Shown here piece by piece: positions 52,947 through 62,000 of a DNA stretch of 64,000 bases (its first letter is position 1; each line of letters begins with the position of its first letter). Source of the DNA: Kribbella voronezhensis. Lineage in GTDB: Bacteria > Actinomycetota > Actinomycetes > Propionibacteriales > Kribbellaceae. The notes under the pieces are model-generated. The model saw only the letters and a list, made by a program, of their open reading frames with translations, had not been told where the DNA came from and did not search any database. Location of the stretch: positions 1,041,154-1,105,153 of the forward strand of contig NZ_SOCE01000001.1 in assembly GCF_004365175.1 (NCBI RefSeq), given 5' to 3'. A program made the position numbers and the translations under genes.

Positions 52947-53070
52947 GCCCCGACGCTAGCCGCCCACCCCATCCCCCGTCTGCCCCAACGCGCGTGTCCA
53001 CCGGTCGGGGGACAGCCGGTCCGTCGGTCGGTGCTCCCTGGCACCCGGTGCGGAACGGGAAGGTTGACCC

Positions 53071-53964
53071 ATGACCGACACAGACAACGCCATACGGGTT
53101 CGCGGACTCGTCAAGCGCTACCCCGACAAGGTCGCCGTCGCCGGCGTCGATCTCGACATCCACCGCGGTGAGGTGTTCGCCCTGCTCGGCCCGAACGGCG
53201 CGGGGAAGACGACGAGCGTGGAGGTACTGGAGGGGTACCGCCACGCCGACGAGGGTGAGATCAGCGTGCTCGGCGTGGACCCGGCCCGCGGTGACCGGCA
53301 CTGGCGGGCCCGGATCGGGATCGTCGCCCAGACGTCTCGCGACGAGGCCGAACTGACGGTCGCGGAACTGGTGAACCACTACGCCGGCTACTACCCGAAC
53401 CCGCGCGACCCCGACGAGGTGATCGCATCGGTCGGCCTGGAGAGCAAGCGCAAGGCCCGGACCCGGAAGCTGTCCGGCGGCCAGCGCCGCCGGCTCGACG
53501 TCGCACTCGGCGTGATCGGGAACCCCGAACTGCTGTTCCTGGACGAACCGACCACCGGGTTCGACCCGGAGGCGCGCAGGCAGTTCTGGACGCTGATCGA
53601 GAACCTGCGGACCGCGGGCACCACGATCCTGCTCACCACCCACTACCTGGACGAGGCCGAGCACCTGGCCGACCGGGTCGGCGTCATCGCGGACGGCCGG
53701 ATGCTCGAGGTCGCCACACCGGAGACGCTCGGCGGTCGCGGCGCCCGCACCGCGCGGGTGTCCTGGCTGGACGCCGACGGAGCGCACGAAGTACGGACCG
53801 ATTCGCCGACCGCCGAGGTGGCCGCGCTGATGGCCCGGTTCGACGGCGAGGTACCGGAACTCGAAGTACGGCGTCCGTCGCTCGAAGACATCTACCTGGA
53901 CCTGATCGGCAAGGCCAACACCGCCGCCGCCGACCTCGCTACCGCCGAAGCCGGAGTCGCCTGA
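53071..53964 (+). CDS. ABC transporter ATPase (drug/lipid exporter type)
   Basis: A 297-aa DrrA-like ATPase. Walker A LLGPNGAGKTTSVEVLEGY, signature KLSGGQRRRLDVAL, Walker B LLFLDEPTTGFDP, H-loop LTTHYLDEAEHL. The C-terminal regulatory part is RVSWLDADGAHEV to LEDIYLDLIG. It overlaps the permease gene by 1 bp and the two-component pair follows, so export is likely regulated by that system. Confidence 0.95.
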   Translation: MTDTDNAIRVRGLVKRYPDKVAVAGVDLDIHRGEVFALLGPNGAGKTTSVEVLEGYRHADEGEISVLGVDPARGDRHWRARIGIVAQTSRDEAELTVAELVNHYAGYYPNPRDPDEVIASVGLESKRKARTRKLSGGQRRRLDVALGVIGNPELLFLDEPTTGFDPEARRQFWTLIENLRTAGTTILLTTHYLDEAEHLADRVGVIADGRMLEVATPETLGGRGARTARVSWLDADGAHEVRTDSPTAEVAALMARFDGEVPELEVRRPSLEDIYLDLIGKANTAAADLATAEAGVA

Positions 53965-54788
53965 TGAGCACCTTGACCGCCCCGAAGTCGTTGCCCTCGC
54001 CGCTCAAGGTGGGCGTGTCCCGGACCAAGCTGGAGGTCAAGCAGTTCTTCCGCGAACGCGAGCAGCTGATCTTCACCTTCTTCTTCCCGATCATCTTCCT
54101 CGGCATCTTCTCCGCCGTGTTCAGTGGCACCGACTTCGCCGGTGGCGTCAACGCGGCCACCTACTTCACGCCCGGGATGATCGCGTCCGGCATCTTCCTG
54201 ACCAGCTTCCAGTCGCTGGCCATCACGATCGCGATGGAACGCGACGAGGACCTGCTGAAGCGCCTGCGCGGTACGCCGATGTCGCCGCAGTCCTACTTCA
54301 TCGGCAAGATCGGGCTGGTGCTGTGCACGTCGATCGCCCAGTTCGCGCTGCTGCTCGCGATCGCCGGACTGCTGCTCGGCGTCGACATTCCCTCCGAGCC
54401 GTCGAAGTGGCTCAACTTCCTGTGGATCTTCGTGCTCGGTACGGCGTCCGGCTCGGTGCTCGGGATCGCGTTCTCGGTCGTCCCCAAGTCCGGCAAGGCC
54501 GCCTCCGCGGTGGTCACCCCGGTGGTGCTGCTGCTGCAGTTCATGTCCGGCGTGTACTTCGTCTACAGCGACCTGCCGTCCTGGATGCGCGGCGTCGCCT
54601 CGGTCTTCCCGCTGAAGTGGCTGGCCCAGGGCATGCGATCGGTGTTCCTGCCGGACGGGTTCGTCGTCAACGAGCCCGGCGGGTCCTGGCAGTTGGGCCT
54701 CGGCGCCGTGGTACTGACCGTCTGGCTGATCGCCGGGCTGGTGATCGCGCAGCGGGTGTTCCGGTGGACCCGGCGAGACGCAGGCTGA
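53964..54788 (+). CDS. ABC-2 type permease
   Basis: A 274-aa membrane protein with six helices: LIFTFFFPIIFLGIFSAVFS, TPGMIASGIFLTSFQSLAI, IGLVLCTSIAQFALLLAIAG, WIFVLGTASGSVLGIAFSVV, VTPVVLLLQFMSGVYFVY, LGAVVLTVWLIAGLVIA. RDEDLLKRLRGTPMSP is the conserved cytoplasmic ABC-2 segment. It forms the exporter with the preceding ATPase. Confidence 0.93.
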   Translation: MSTLTAPKSLPSPLKVGVSRTKLEVKQFFREREQLIFTFFFPIIFLGIFSAVFSGTDFAGGVNAATYFTPGMIASGIFLTSFQSLAITIAMERDEDLLKRLRGTPMSPQSYFIGKIGLVLCTSIAQFALLLAIAGLLLGVDIPSEPSKWLNFLWIFVLGTASGSVLGIAFSVVPKSGKAASAVVTPVVLLLQFMSGVYFVYSDLPSWMRGVASVFPLKWLAQGMRSVFLPDGFVVNEPGGSWQLGLGAVVLTVWLIAGLVIAQRVFRWTRRDAG

Positions 54789-54790
54789 CG

Positions 54791-56104
54791 ATGGCGTCGG
54801 CAGCCTCTCCGGCCGGCCCGACGGGCCGGTCGGTCGTCGGCGTGATGGTGGAGGCGTGGCGGCTGTGGAGGAAGATGGTGGGCATGGAGCTCACCAGCGG
54901 CGCCGGGCAACCGGTCTGGACCCGCACGCTGATCGCCTGGCACATCGTGTTCTGGGCCCTGCTCGGCGTCACCGCGCTGGTGTCGCTGATCGGTGACCTG
55001 AGCGGTCGTCACCACCTCGTGGTTCTCGGCGCCCTGGCCGTCCTCGGCCTCGCCTACCACTTCGTCGGCCGGCCGGCGATGGTCTCGCGAAACGCGGTCG
55101 CGGCTCGGATCTACCTCGTACTGCAGATCGCCTGCGTGGCCGTCGTTGTGGCGCTCTACCCGCCCGGCGTGTTCCTGATGTTCATCGCGTCACCGCAGAT
55201 CTGGCTGCTCAGCGACAAGGCTCGCGACTCGGTCGTGCTCAGTGTGCTGCTCGTCTTCACCGTTGGCGCGGCCCAGCTCTGGTCGGCCGGCTGGACGATC
55301 AACGCCTTTTGGGACATCTTGCCGTGGATGCTCATCAGCCTCGTGGTCAGCATGATGCTGGGGATCTGGATCGACAAGGTGATCGCGCAGAGCCAGCAGC
55401 GGGCCAACCTGATCGAGGAACTCGAATCGGCCCGGGACGAACTGGCCGAGGCGCACCACACGGCCGGCGTGATGGCCGAGCGGGAGCGGATGGCGCGGGA
55501 GATCCACGACACGCTGGCGCAGGGGATGACGAGCGTGGTGATGCTGGCCCAGACCGCGGCCGTCGAACTGCAGCGCGGTTCGCTGGAACCGGTCGCCGGG
55601 CGGCTGGCCGCGATCGAGGACACCGCGCGGGAGAATCTGGCCGAAGCGCGTGCGCTGGTGGCGGCCTTCACGCCCGTTGCGTTGACCGGAGCGACGCTCG
55701 CCGAAGTACTGCGTCGGCAGGCTGAGCGATTCGCGGCGGAGACGGGCGTCGACGTACAGGTGTCTCTTGATATGCCGGACGACGAGGTGGCTGCCTTGCC
55801 GCAGGCTCAGCAGGTGGTGTTGTTGCGGGCTGCTCAGGAGTCCTTGGCGAACGTGCGGAAACATGCTGGGGCGACTTCGGTCGTGATCTCGCTGGGGATG
55901 TCGGCCGCCGGGGTGCGGATCGAGATCCACGACGACGGGTCGGGGTTCGCGGTGGACGCCGCGGAGGGCTCCGGGACCGGGTTCGGGCTGGCGGCGATGC
56001 GGGGGCGGGTCGAGGAAAGCGGTGGAACGGTCTCGGTCGAGAGTGCGCCGGGTCGTGGCACCCGGGTGGCAGTGTTGATTCCTTCTGCTGGGGAGAACGC
56101 GTGA
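54791..56104 (+). CDS. Sensor histidine kinase of the ABC exporter
   Basis: A 437-aa HisKA_3 kinase starting 2 bp after the permease. Five hydrophobic helices (about 40-205) make up the sensor with no large outer loop, so it may sense the membrane or the transporter. The phospho-acceptor is in REIHDTLAQGMTSVVM; ATP-binding motifs are ESLANVRKHAGA, IHDDGSGF, GTGFGLAAMRGRVEESGG. Alternative downstream starts exist (54845 or 54884). It overlaps the regulator gene by 4 bp. Confidence 0.93.
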   Translation: MASAASPAGPTGRSVVGVMVEAWRLWRKMVGMELTSGAGQPVWTRTLIAWHIVFWALLGVTALVSLIGDLSGRHHLVVLGALAVLGLAYHFVGRPAMVSRNAVAARIYLVLQIACVAVVVALYPPGVFLMFIASPQIWLLSDKARDSVVLSVLLVFTVGAAQLWSAGWTINAFWDILPWMLISLVVSMMLGIWIDKVIAQSQQRANLIEELESARDELAEAHHTAGVMAERERMAREIHDTLAQGMTSVVMLAQTAAVELQRGSLEPVAGRLAAIEDTARENLAEARALVAAFTPVALTGATLAEVLRRQAERFAAETGVDVQVSLDMPDDEVAALPQAQQVVLLRAAQESLANVRKHAGATSVVISLGMSAAGVRIEIHDDGSGFAVDAAEGSGTGFGLAAMRGRVEESGGTVSVESAPGRGTRVAVLIPSAGENA

Positions 56105-56745
56105 GTATTCGGGTGCTGGTGGTCGACGATCACCCGGTGGTGCGGTCCGGGCTGATCGGCATGCTCGCCGTGACCGAGGACATCGAGGTGGTCGGCGAGG
56201 CCGGCGACGGCGAGGAAGCCTTGACGCTGGTGGAGTCGACGCGGCCGGACGTCGTACTGATGGACCTGCGGATGCCGCGACGGGACGGGGTTTCGGCGAC
56301 CGGGGCGATCGTGTCGTCGTTTCCGGCGACCAAGGTGCTCGTGCTGACGACGTACGACACGGATACCGACATCTTGCACGCGGTGGAGGCGGGCGCTGCC
56401 GGGTATCTGCTGAAGGACACGCCACATGCCGAGTTGCTGGACGGGATCCGGGCGGCATCACGTGGCGAGACCGTGCTGGCGCCGCCGGTCGCGGCGCGGC
56501 TGATGTCACGACTCCGTACGCCGGTCGCACCCGCCGCGGCGCAGCCGTCGCCTCGCGAACTGGAGGTCCTGGCCGCGGTCGCGCGCGGGCTGAGCAATGC
56601 GGAGATCGGGCGCGAACTGTTCATCGGGGAAGCGACGGTGAAGACGCATCTGCAGCGGCTGTTCACGAAGCTGGACGTGGACGACCGCACCCGCGCGGTG
56701 ACCGTCGCCATCGAGCGGGGATTGCTGCCTTCTCCTCGGCGCTAG
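56101..56745 (+). CDS. NarL/LuxR-type response regulator
   Basis: A 214-aa regulator. Receiver domain with D9/D10 in VVDDHPVVRSG and phospho-acceptor D55 in VLMDLRMPRRDG; Lys in YLLKDTPHAELLD. LuxR HTH at PSPRELEVLAAVARGLSN and ATVKTHLQRLFTKLDVDDRT. GTG start overlapping the kinase stop (GTGA). It probably controls the upstream ABC exporter genes. Confidence 0.95.
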   Translation: MSIRVLVVDDHPVVRSGLIGMLAVTEDIEVVGEAGDGEEALTLVESTRPDVVLMDLRMPRRDGVSATGAIVSSFPATKVLVLTTYDTDTDILHAVEAGAAGYLLKDTPHAELLDGIRAASRGETVLAPPVAARLMSRLRTPVAPAAAQPSPRELEVLAAVARGLSNAEIGRELFIGEATVKTHLQRLFTKLDVDDRTRAVTVAIERGLLPSPRR

Positions 56746-57611
56746 CTTTGCAGGAGCGGCTTCACCTCCTGGCCGAGGAAGCGGGCGAAGGCGCCGAAGT
56801 CCGGCTCGTCGCGGCAGGGCAGGACGGAGATCGTCGTCGCGCCTGCCGCTTGGATCTGTTTGAGGCGGTCCGCGATCTCTTCGGCGTTGCCTACGGCACC
56901 TATCTCGGGCGTGCCTTTCATCCCGTACTCCGCGAGCTCGGCGTCGACCCGGGCACGCGCGTTCGGGCCGATCGCGATCGGGATGCTCGCGATGACCTCG
57001 TGATCCTTGCCTGCCTTCTCGAGGGTGGTTCGGGTTGCCTGCTTGATCGCGTCGGTGTCCAGGCCGAGGGCCAGGAGGGTCCCGGTGCCTAGTTCGCCGG
57101 CCGCGGCGAGGGACTTCGGTCCGGCGACGCCGATCAACAGCGGCGGCGGCTCAGTTGGTGGGTGCGCGAGTGTGACGTCGGTGAGCTGGACGTAGCGTCC
57201 TTTGGTGGTGACGGTTTCGCCGTTGAGCAGTTGGCGGAGGGCGGTCGCGTATTCGCTCAGGAGGGTGAGTGGCGCGTCGGCCCGGACACCGGCCTGCTCC
57301 ATCCAGGGTTGTACGCCGTGGCCGATCCCTGCGACGAACCTGCCCGGGTACAGGCGGTCGATAGTCGCGATCTCCATCGCCGATTGGGTCACGTTACGAA
57401 GCGGCACGGGCAGGATGGCCGCGCCGACACGGATGCGCTCGGTCATCGCCAGCGCGGTCACCGCACTGGCGATGGCGGATTCGTTGAAGCAGTCCTCAGA
57501 GATCCACAGATCATCGAGCCCGCTGTCCTCCACGGCCGCCACAAACGCCCGAAACCTCTCGGGCGCCCAGGCCGGCGGAAATGACACACCTACTCTCAAC
57601 TGATCAACCAT
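56742..57611 (-). CDS. LLM-class (F420-type) oxidoreductase
   Basis: A 289-aa luciferase-like flavin/F420 enzyme: LRVGVSFPPAWAPERFRAFV, DDLWISEDCFNESAIASAV, RIRVGAAILPVPLRNVTQSA, LYPGRFVAGIGHGVQPWMEQAG. The pattern of the F420-dependent subgroup is kept. Its stop overlaps the stop of the response regulator (4 bp, CTAG). The substrate is not known. Confidence 0.9.
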   Translation of the reverse strand: MVDQLRVGVSFPPAWAPERFRAFVAAVEDSGLDDLWISEDCFNESAIASAVTALAMTERIRVGAAILPVPLRNVTQSAMEIATIDRLYPGRFVAGIGHGVQPWMEQAGVRADAPLTLLSEYATALRQLLNGETVTTKGRYVQLTDVTLAHPPTEPPPLLIGVAGPKSLAAAGELGTGTLLALGLDTDAIKQATRTTLEKAGKDHEVIASIPIAIGPNARARVDAELAEYGMKGTPEIGAVGNAEEIADRLKQIQAAGATTISVLPCRDEPDFGAFARFLGQEVKPLLQS

Positions 57612-57680
57612 TCCCCGATGCTAAAAGCACCCACCGACAACTTCTGACCGTCAGCCCCACGCCAACCACCGCAGGACGGG

Positions 57681-58514
57681 TCAGATGGTGGGCTCGACCG
57701 GGTTGGGGATGGCGCCGCCGTAGCGGCGGTCGCGTTGGGCGTAGAGCTCGATCGCGTGCCAGAGGTGGCGGCGGTCGAAGTCCGGCCAGAGGGTGTCGAG
57801 GAAGACCATCTCGGCGTACGCGAGTTGCCAGACCAGGAAGTTCGAGGTGCGCTGCTCACCCGAGGAGCGGACGAACAGGTCGACCTCGGGGATGTCCGGC
57901 GCGTACAGGTGTTTGGCGATCGTCTTCTCGGTGATCCGGTCCGGGCTGAGCTTGCCGGCGGCAACTTCTTGGGCGATTGAGCGCATCGCGTCGGCGATCT
58001 CCGCCTGCCCGCCGTAGTTCACGCAGAACTGCAGGGTGATCGTGTCGTTGTTCTTGGTGCGCTCCTGGGCGTACTCGAGCTCGGAGATCACGCTCTTCCA
58101 CAACCGCGGCCGCCGCCCGGACCACACCACGCGAACGCCCATCGCGTCCAGTTCGTCGCGACGCCGGTGGATCACCTCGCGGTTGAACCCCATCAGGAAC
58201 CGCACCTCTTCGGGCGAACGCGCCCAGTTCTCGGTCGAGAACGCGTACACCGACAGGTACTTGACCCCGATCTCGATGCCGCCCTTGATCACATCCAGCA
58301 ACGAGGCCTCACCGGCCTTGTGCCCCTCGGTCCGCGGCAGGTTCCGCGCCTTGGCCCAGCGCCCGTTCCCGTCCATCACCACCGCCACATGCCGAGGCAC
58401 CAACTCCGCCGGCACGGCGGGCGGCCTGGCCCCCGACGGATGCGCCTCCGGCGCAACCACCGCCCCCACCCGCTCCCCCACACCCCGACCACGACGACGA
58501 CCCAACGGCGACAT
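57681..58514 (-). CDS. uppS: Isoprenyl transferase (undecaprenyl/decaprenyl diphosphate synthase)
   Basis: A 277-aa cis-prenyltransferase that makes the long polyprenyl carrier for cell-wall synthesis. [27 protein letters not shown] holds the catalytic Asp; [27 protein letters not shown] and [25 protein letters not shown] follow; WPDFDRR near the end. ATG 58514 has GAGGGAA upstream; earlier starts at 58532 and 58541 exist. It is separated from recO by 1.7 kb of opposite-strand genes. Confidence 0.97.
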   Translation of the reverse strand: MSPLGRRRGRGVGERVGAVVAPEAHPSGARPPAVPAELVPRHVAVVMDGNGRWAKARNLPRTEGHKAGEASLLDVIKGGIEIGVKYLSVYAFSTENWARSPEEVRFLMGFNREVIHRRRDELDAMGVRVVWSGRRPRLWKSVISELEYAQERTKNNDTITLQFCVNYGGQAEIADAMRSIAQEVAAGKLSPDRITEKTIAKHLYAPDIPEVDLFVRSSGEQRTSNFLVWQLAYAEMVFLDTLWPDFDRRHLWHAIELYAQRDRRYGGAIPNPVEPTI

Positions 58515-58637
58515 GCCCCGATCTTCCCTCATACCGCTCACCCACCAGCAAGCGCCCTGTGGAAAACTGCCGAGCCGGAAACCCTTCGTATGGCAGCCTT
58601 ATACCGTCCGTAACTCCACCCCTCGGGAGCCTCCTCC

Positions 58638-59242
58638 ATGACCCGCCGCCCGCTCCTCGCAGCCGCCGCCCTCAGCGCCCTCCTAACGCTGACCGCCTGC
58701 ACCGGCTCCCCCAAGGCAGGCGAACCGAACACCACGCCCCCGCCAAGCACCCCCACCACCCCGTCACCCACCCCATCAACCCCCTCCTGGACCCCAGAAG
58801 AACAAGCCGCCATAACCGCCGCCAAATCCCGCTACACAACAGCCCGCGCCGCGGTCAGTGTTGCGCTGCGGGATCCACGGAAGGCAACCAGGGACAACCT
58901 GGTGAAGGCAGGCAATGGAGGCGCCTGGCTCATTTCGATCCTCGGTGAGATCGACTTCCAACAGAACAACGGCTGGTATCAGACCGGCGATGTCACCATC
59001 GGTTCTACGGTCATCAATCTGTGAAACTAACAGGTGAACAACCAGAGGTTCGACTGACCTCATGCATAGATGGCTCGAAAGTGGTCACGAGGTACCAGGC
59101 GAATGGCAAGCCGGTGCCGATGGGCCCGAACGATGGCACGCGGCACAAGGTTCAGGCCCGCCTGGTCTTCGCCCCGCCTCTCGACAAGACCACCAAGATT
59201 TGGTTCCTCATCGAGGAGAAGCGGGTGGCCGGCAAGTGCTGA
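58638..59242 (+). pseudogene. Lipoprotein gene split by a one-base deletion
   Basis: The first frame (58638-59024) codes for 128 aa: lipobox LTLTAC, a Pro/Thr stalk, then EEQAAITAAKSRYTTARAAV to VTIGSTVINL and a TGA. The second frame (59021-59242) continues: VKLTGEQPEVRLTSCIDGSKVVT to WFLIEEKRVAGKC. Adding one T after 59018 (AAT-TCT-GTG) joins the two into a 201-aa protein reading INSVKLTGEQPEV, the pattern of an actinobacterial SnoaL-like lipoprotein family. So this is likely a frameshifted gene or a sequencing error; a real GTGA-coupled pair is the alternative. Confidence 0.65.
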
Positions 59243-59247
59243 AATTG

Positions 59248-60213
59248 ATGCGTTACGGCCTGCCTGCCTTGCTGATAGCAGCACCGGTGGCGCTTCCCCT
59301 GCCCTCAGCGAGCGCGACTGATCCGAACTACGTTCAGATGTGTTCACCGCTGACAAACATTTGCACCTGGGTGCTCCGATCTGAGATCGGAGGGAAGGTA
59401 GACAAAGATCAGCGCGGAAAGCAACCTGTTAAGGCTTCGAAGCGGACGTGTCAATACCGAAACGCGGCCCAAGCATGTACGCATCCCACCTTTGGGAACT
59501 GGTCGAACAGTCAGCAGTGCTACTTGAGGCGGGAGGAGCCGCAGCCGCCGTTTTCTGATCCGCGGTGGCAGGGGCATACGGAGGGGTCTGTTTGGGCGTG
59601 TGTGCGGGAGCAGGGGTTTGATCAGGGGCGGCATTTGGTGACCAAGTGGGTGTGGTTGCCTGGGGAGCCGGACACGGTGGTTACTGATCCGTTGACGTTG
59701 GCGTATCGGGCGGTGGCTGCTATGCAGTTGCGGGAGCCGGTGGTGAAGAGTGCGCCTGGGGTGGGGCAGATCGGGCTCGTGAACATGCCGGTGTGGTTGT
59801 GGGTGGAGAAGTCGGAGAACACCTGGGGACCGATCAGCCGGGATGCGAGTGTTCCGGGGTTGACCGTTACCGCTACCGCGCAGGTGAAAGCGGTGGACTG
59901 GAGTATGGGCGACGGGAAGACCGTGCGGTGCGAGGGTGCCGGTACGGCGTACCAGAAGTCGTTCGGGATCAAGCCGTCGCCTGATTGCGGGTATTTGTAT
60001 CGGAAGACCTCGCGCGACCAGAACGACTGCCAGTACAAGGTCGGGGCGACTGCGCGGTGGGACATCACCTGGCGGAGCACTCTGGGCGATACCGGTCAGC
60101 TCTCGATGACGCGCGTCGGCGCTACGCAACTTCGCATCGGAGAGGCCGTTCCAGTGCTGGTCGATCCCGACGGTGCTCAGGCGGCTGCTCCCAAGACGCC
60201 GGCCGCCTGCTAG
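59248..60213 (+). CDS. Secreted Cys-rich protein of unknown function
   Basis: A 321-aa exported protein. A short signal peptide (LPALLIAAPVALPLPSASA) is followed by a Trp/Cys-rich mature region: QMCSPLTNICTW, RTCQYRNAAQACTHPTFG, WACVREQGFDQGR, VNMPVWLWVEKSENTWGPIS, VRCEGAGTAYQ, CGYLYRKTSRDQNDCQYKVG. No known domain. It follows the broken lipoprotein gene by 5 bp (a GTG at 59236 would overlap it), so they form one unit. Codon use is less GC-biased in its middle (many TTG, TTT, GGG), hinting at transfer. Confidence 0.72.
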   Translation: MRYGLPALLIAAPVALPLPSASATDPNYVQMCSPLTNICTWVLRSEIGGKVDKDQRGKQPVKASKRTCQYRNAAQACTHPTFGNWSNSQQCYLRREEPQPPFSDPRWQGHTEGSVWACVREQGFDQGRHLVTKWVWLPGEPDTVVTDPLTLAYRAVAAMQLREPVVKSAPGVGQIGLVNMPVWLWVEKSENTWGPISRDASVPGLTVTATAQVKAVDWSMGDGKTVRCEGAGTAYQKSFGIKPSPDCGYLYRKTSRDQNDCQYKVGATARWDITWRSTLGDTGQLSMTRVGATQLRIGEAVPVLVDPDGAQAAAPKTPAAC

Positions 60214-60254
60214 AGGCCCGCAGCTCTACCCAGCGTGCCGAGAGGCTCCCGACG

Positions 60255-60995
60255 TTAGCGGTCGGGGGTTAGGTCTAGGTGGGGGAGGGAGCGGAGGTTG
60301 CGGTCGAGGTGGTAGGCGACGAAGGCGGCTACGAGGGTGTTGGCTTCGCGGCGGGAGCGGGGGTCGGAGCGTTCGGCTATGGGCCAGTCGCCGGTGAGGA
60401 GGGCGGAGAGGAGGGCGATGGTGGGTGGGGCGGGCATGGCGGAGGCCGGGGGGCGGCAGGTGGCGCAGACGACGCCGCCGGCGGCTGGGTTGAAGGCTCG
60501 GTGGGGGCCTTCCTCGCCGCATTTCGCGCAGTCGGCGAAAGAAGGGGCGTAGCCCGAGATCGCCAGTGACCGCAAAAGAAAAGAGTCCAGGACGAGGGCT
60601 GGTTCGCGTTCGCCGGTGGAGAGGGCGCGGAGGGCGCCGGCCAGCAGGAGGTGCTGCTGGGTGGCTGGTTCCTTCTCCTCGACGACGAGGCGGTCTGCGG
60701 TCTCCAGCAAGACCGTGCCGGTCGTGTAGCGCGCGTAGTCGCCGACGATGCCCTCGCCGTACGCCGAGATGGAGACGGCCTGCGTGACCACGTCGAGGGT
60801 TCGGCCGGTCGCGAGTTGCAGGTCGACGTGGCTGAACGGTTCGAGGCGCGCGCCGAAGCGGGACGACGTACGGCGGACGCCCTTCGCTACGGCCCGGATC
60901 TTGCCGTGGGTGCGGGTCAGGAGCGTGGCGATGCGATCGGCTTCACCCAGTTTCTGGGTGCGGAGCACGATCGCTTCGTCACGGTAGAGCGGCAC
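60255..60995 (-). CDS. recO: DNA repair protein RecO
   Basis: A 246-aa recombination mediator that loads RecA with RecFR. The N-terminal OB fold is LYRDEAIVLRTQKLGEADRI to GKIRAVAKGVRRTSSRFGARLEPF; the helical C-terminal part has a zinc site CAKCGEEGPHRAFNP and GVVCATCRPP. In many actinobacteria recO and uppS are adjacent; here 1.7 kb lies between them. Confidence 0.95.
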   Translation of the reverse strand: MPLYRDEAIVLRTQKLGEADRIATLLTRTHGKIRAVAKGVRRTSSRFGARLEPFSHVDLQLATGRTLDVVTQAVSISAYGEGIVGDYARYTTGTVLLETADRLVVEEKEPATQQHLLLAGALRALSTGEREPALVLDSFLLRSLAISGYAPSFADCAKCGEEGPHRAFNPAAGGVVCATCRPPASAMPAPPTIALLSALLTGDWPIAERSDPRSRREANTLVAAFVAYHLDRNLRSLPHLDLTPDR

Positions 60996-61007
60996 CCGTC
61001 CAGTCTC

Positions 61008-62000
61008 TCACCCGCGTGCGAGGTACTCCGCCAGGCCGGTCGGCGGGTGCCCGGTGATGTCCTCGACCGCGCTGCTGACCTCGCTGAGTTCGCCGCTGGC
61101 GATGGCGGCGTACGACGTGACCCAGCCGGCCACCTCCCACGGCGGAGCCCCGAACGACTCCCGCGAGCGGTACGCCTCGTCCAGCGTCTCCGCCTCGTAC
61201 CGGATCGGCCGGCCCCAGGCCTCGCTCATCATCGCCGCCGCCTCGGCCAGCGTGAAGGCCGCCGGACCGGTCAGGTCGTACGTCTGGCCCGAGTGCGCCG
61301 GCTCCAGCAGCACCTTCGCGGCCACGTCGGCGACGTCCTCCCGCAGGACCGCCGCGACGCGCCCGTCGCCCGCCGGCCCGCGGATCACCCCGTCCTCGCC
61401 CGCGAAGCCGGGGATGAAGTCGAGGTACATGTTGTCCCGCAGGAAGGTGTAGTCGACACCGGTCGCCAGGAGGTGCTGCTCTGTGTGCCAGTGGTCGCGC
61501 GCGAAGGTGAAGGTCGCGTTCGGCGCCGCCCCGACGAACGAGGTGTAGACGATCCGCCGTACGCCGGCCGCGACCGCCGCGTCGATCGTTGCCTTGTGCA
61601 AGGAAACCCGGTCGGCGGATTCGGAGGCGCTGACCAGGAACAGCGTCTGCACCCCGTCCAATGCGTTCAACAGCGCCGCGGTGTCCCCGTACGACGCCTG
61701 GGCGACCTGCGCGCCGGCCAACTCGGGAGCACGAGCAGGATCTCGTACTACGAGGCGCAGGGCGGCCCCTGCTGCCGCGAGCCGCCGCGCGACCCGCGAA
61801 CCAACCTGCCCCGTCGCGCCCGTCACCGCGATCAACCCCGAGGTCGAGGGCAACTCGGCGCCCGCTTCGGCCTCGACCGGACTCAACTCCGGATCGAGGC
61901 TGTCCGCCGACCCCACCATTGCTCCCACCGAGCTCAGCTCCGGATCGAGGCTGTCCGCCGATCCCCCAGTCGGGCTCAGCTCGGGGTCGAGGGTGGTCAC
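61008..62000 (-). CDS. NmrA-like NAD(P)-binding protein with repeated N-terminus
   Basis: A 330-aa atypical SDR. The NAD(P) motif [20 protein letters not shown] starts at about residue 55; [34 protein letters not shown] and [15 protein letters not shown] are typical of NmrA/SDR5-like proteins. The first 55 residues are an extension made of the repeat [14 protein letters not shown] start overlaps the aldo/keto reductase stop (4 bp), so the two are coupled and may act in one redox step. Confidence 0.88.
   Translation of the reverse strand: MTTLDPELSPTGGSADSLDPELSSVGAMVGSADSLDPELSPVEAEAGAELPSTSGLIAVTGATGQVGSRVARRLAAAGAALRLVVRDPARAPELAGAQVAQASYGDTAALLNALDGVQTLFLVSASESADRVSLHKATIDAAVAAGVRRIVYTSFVGAAPNATFTFARDHWHTEQHLLATGVDYTFLRDNMYLDFIPGFAGEDGVIRGPAGDGRVAAVLREDVADVAAKVLLEPAHSGQTYDLTGPAAFTLAEAAAMMSEAWGRPIRYEAETLDEAYRSRESFGAPPWEVAGWVTSYAAIASGELSEVSSAVEDITGHPPTGLAEYLARG
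61881..61993. repeat. In-frame tandem repeat in the NmrA-like gene
   Basis: GCTCAGCTCCGGATCGAGGC followed by TGTCCGCCGA occurs at 61932-61961 and, with two changes, at 61881-61910; a third, shorter copy begins at 61974. The periods are 51 and 42 bp, both multiples of three, so the frame is kept. Confidence 0.8.

Noticed and set aside
54323..54790. Upstream extension of the kinase frame at 54.8 kb
   Set aside because: It overlaps the permease gene in another frame and is Arg/Ala-rich noise.
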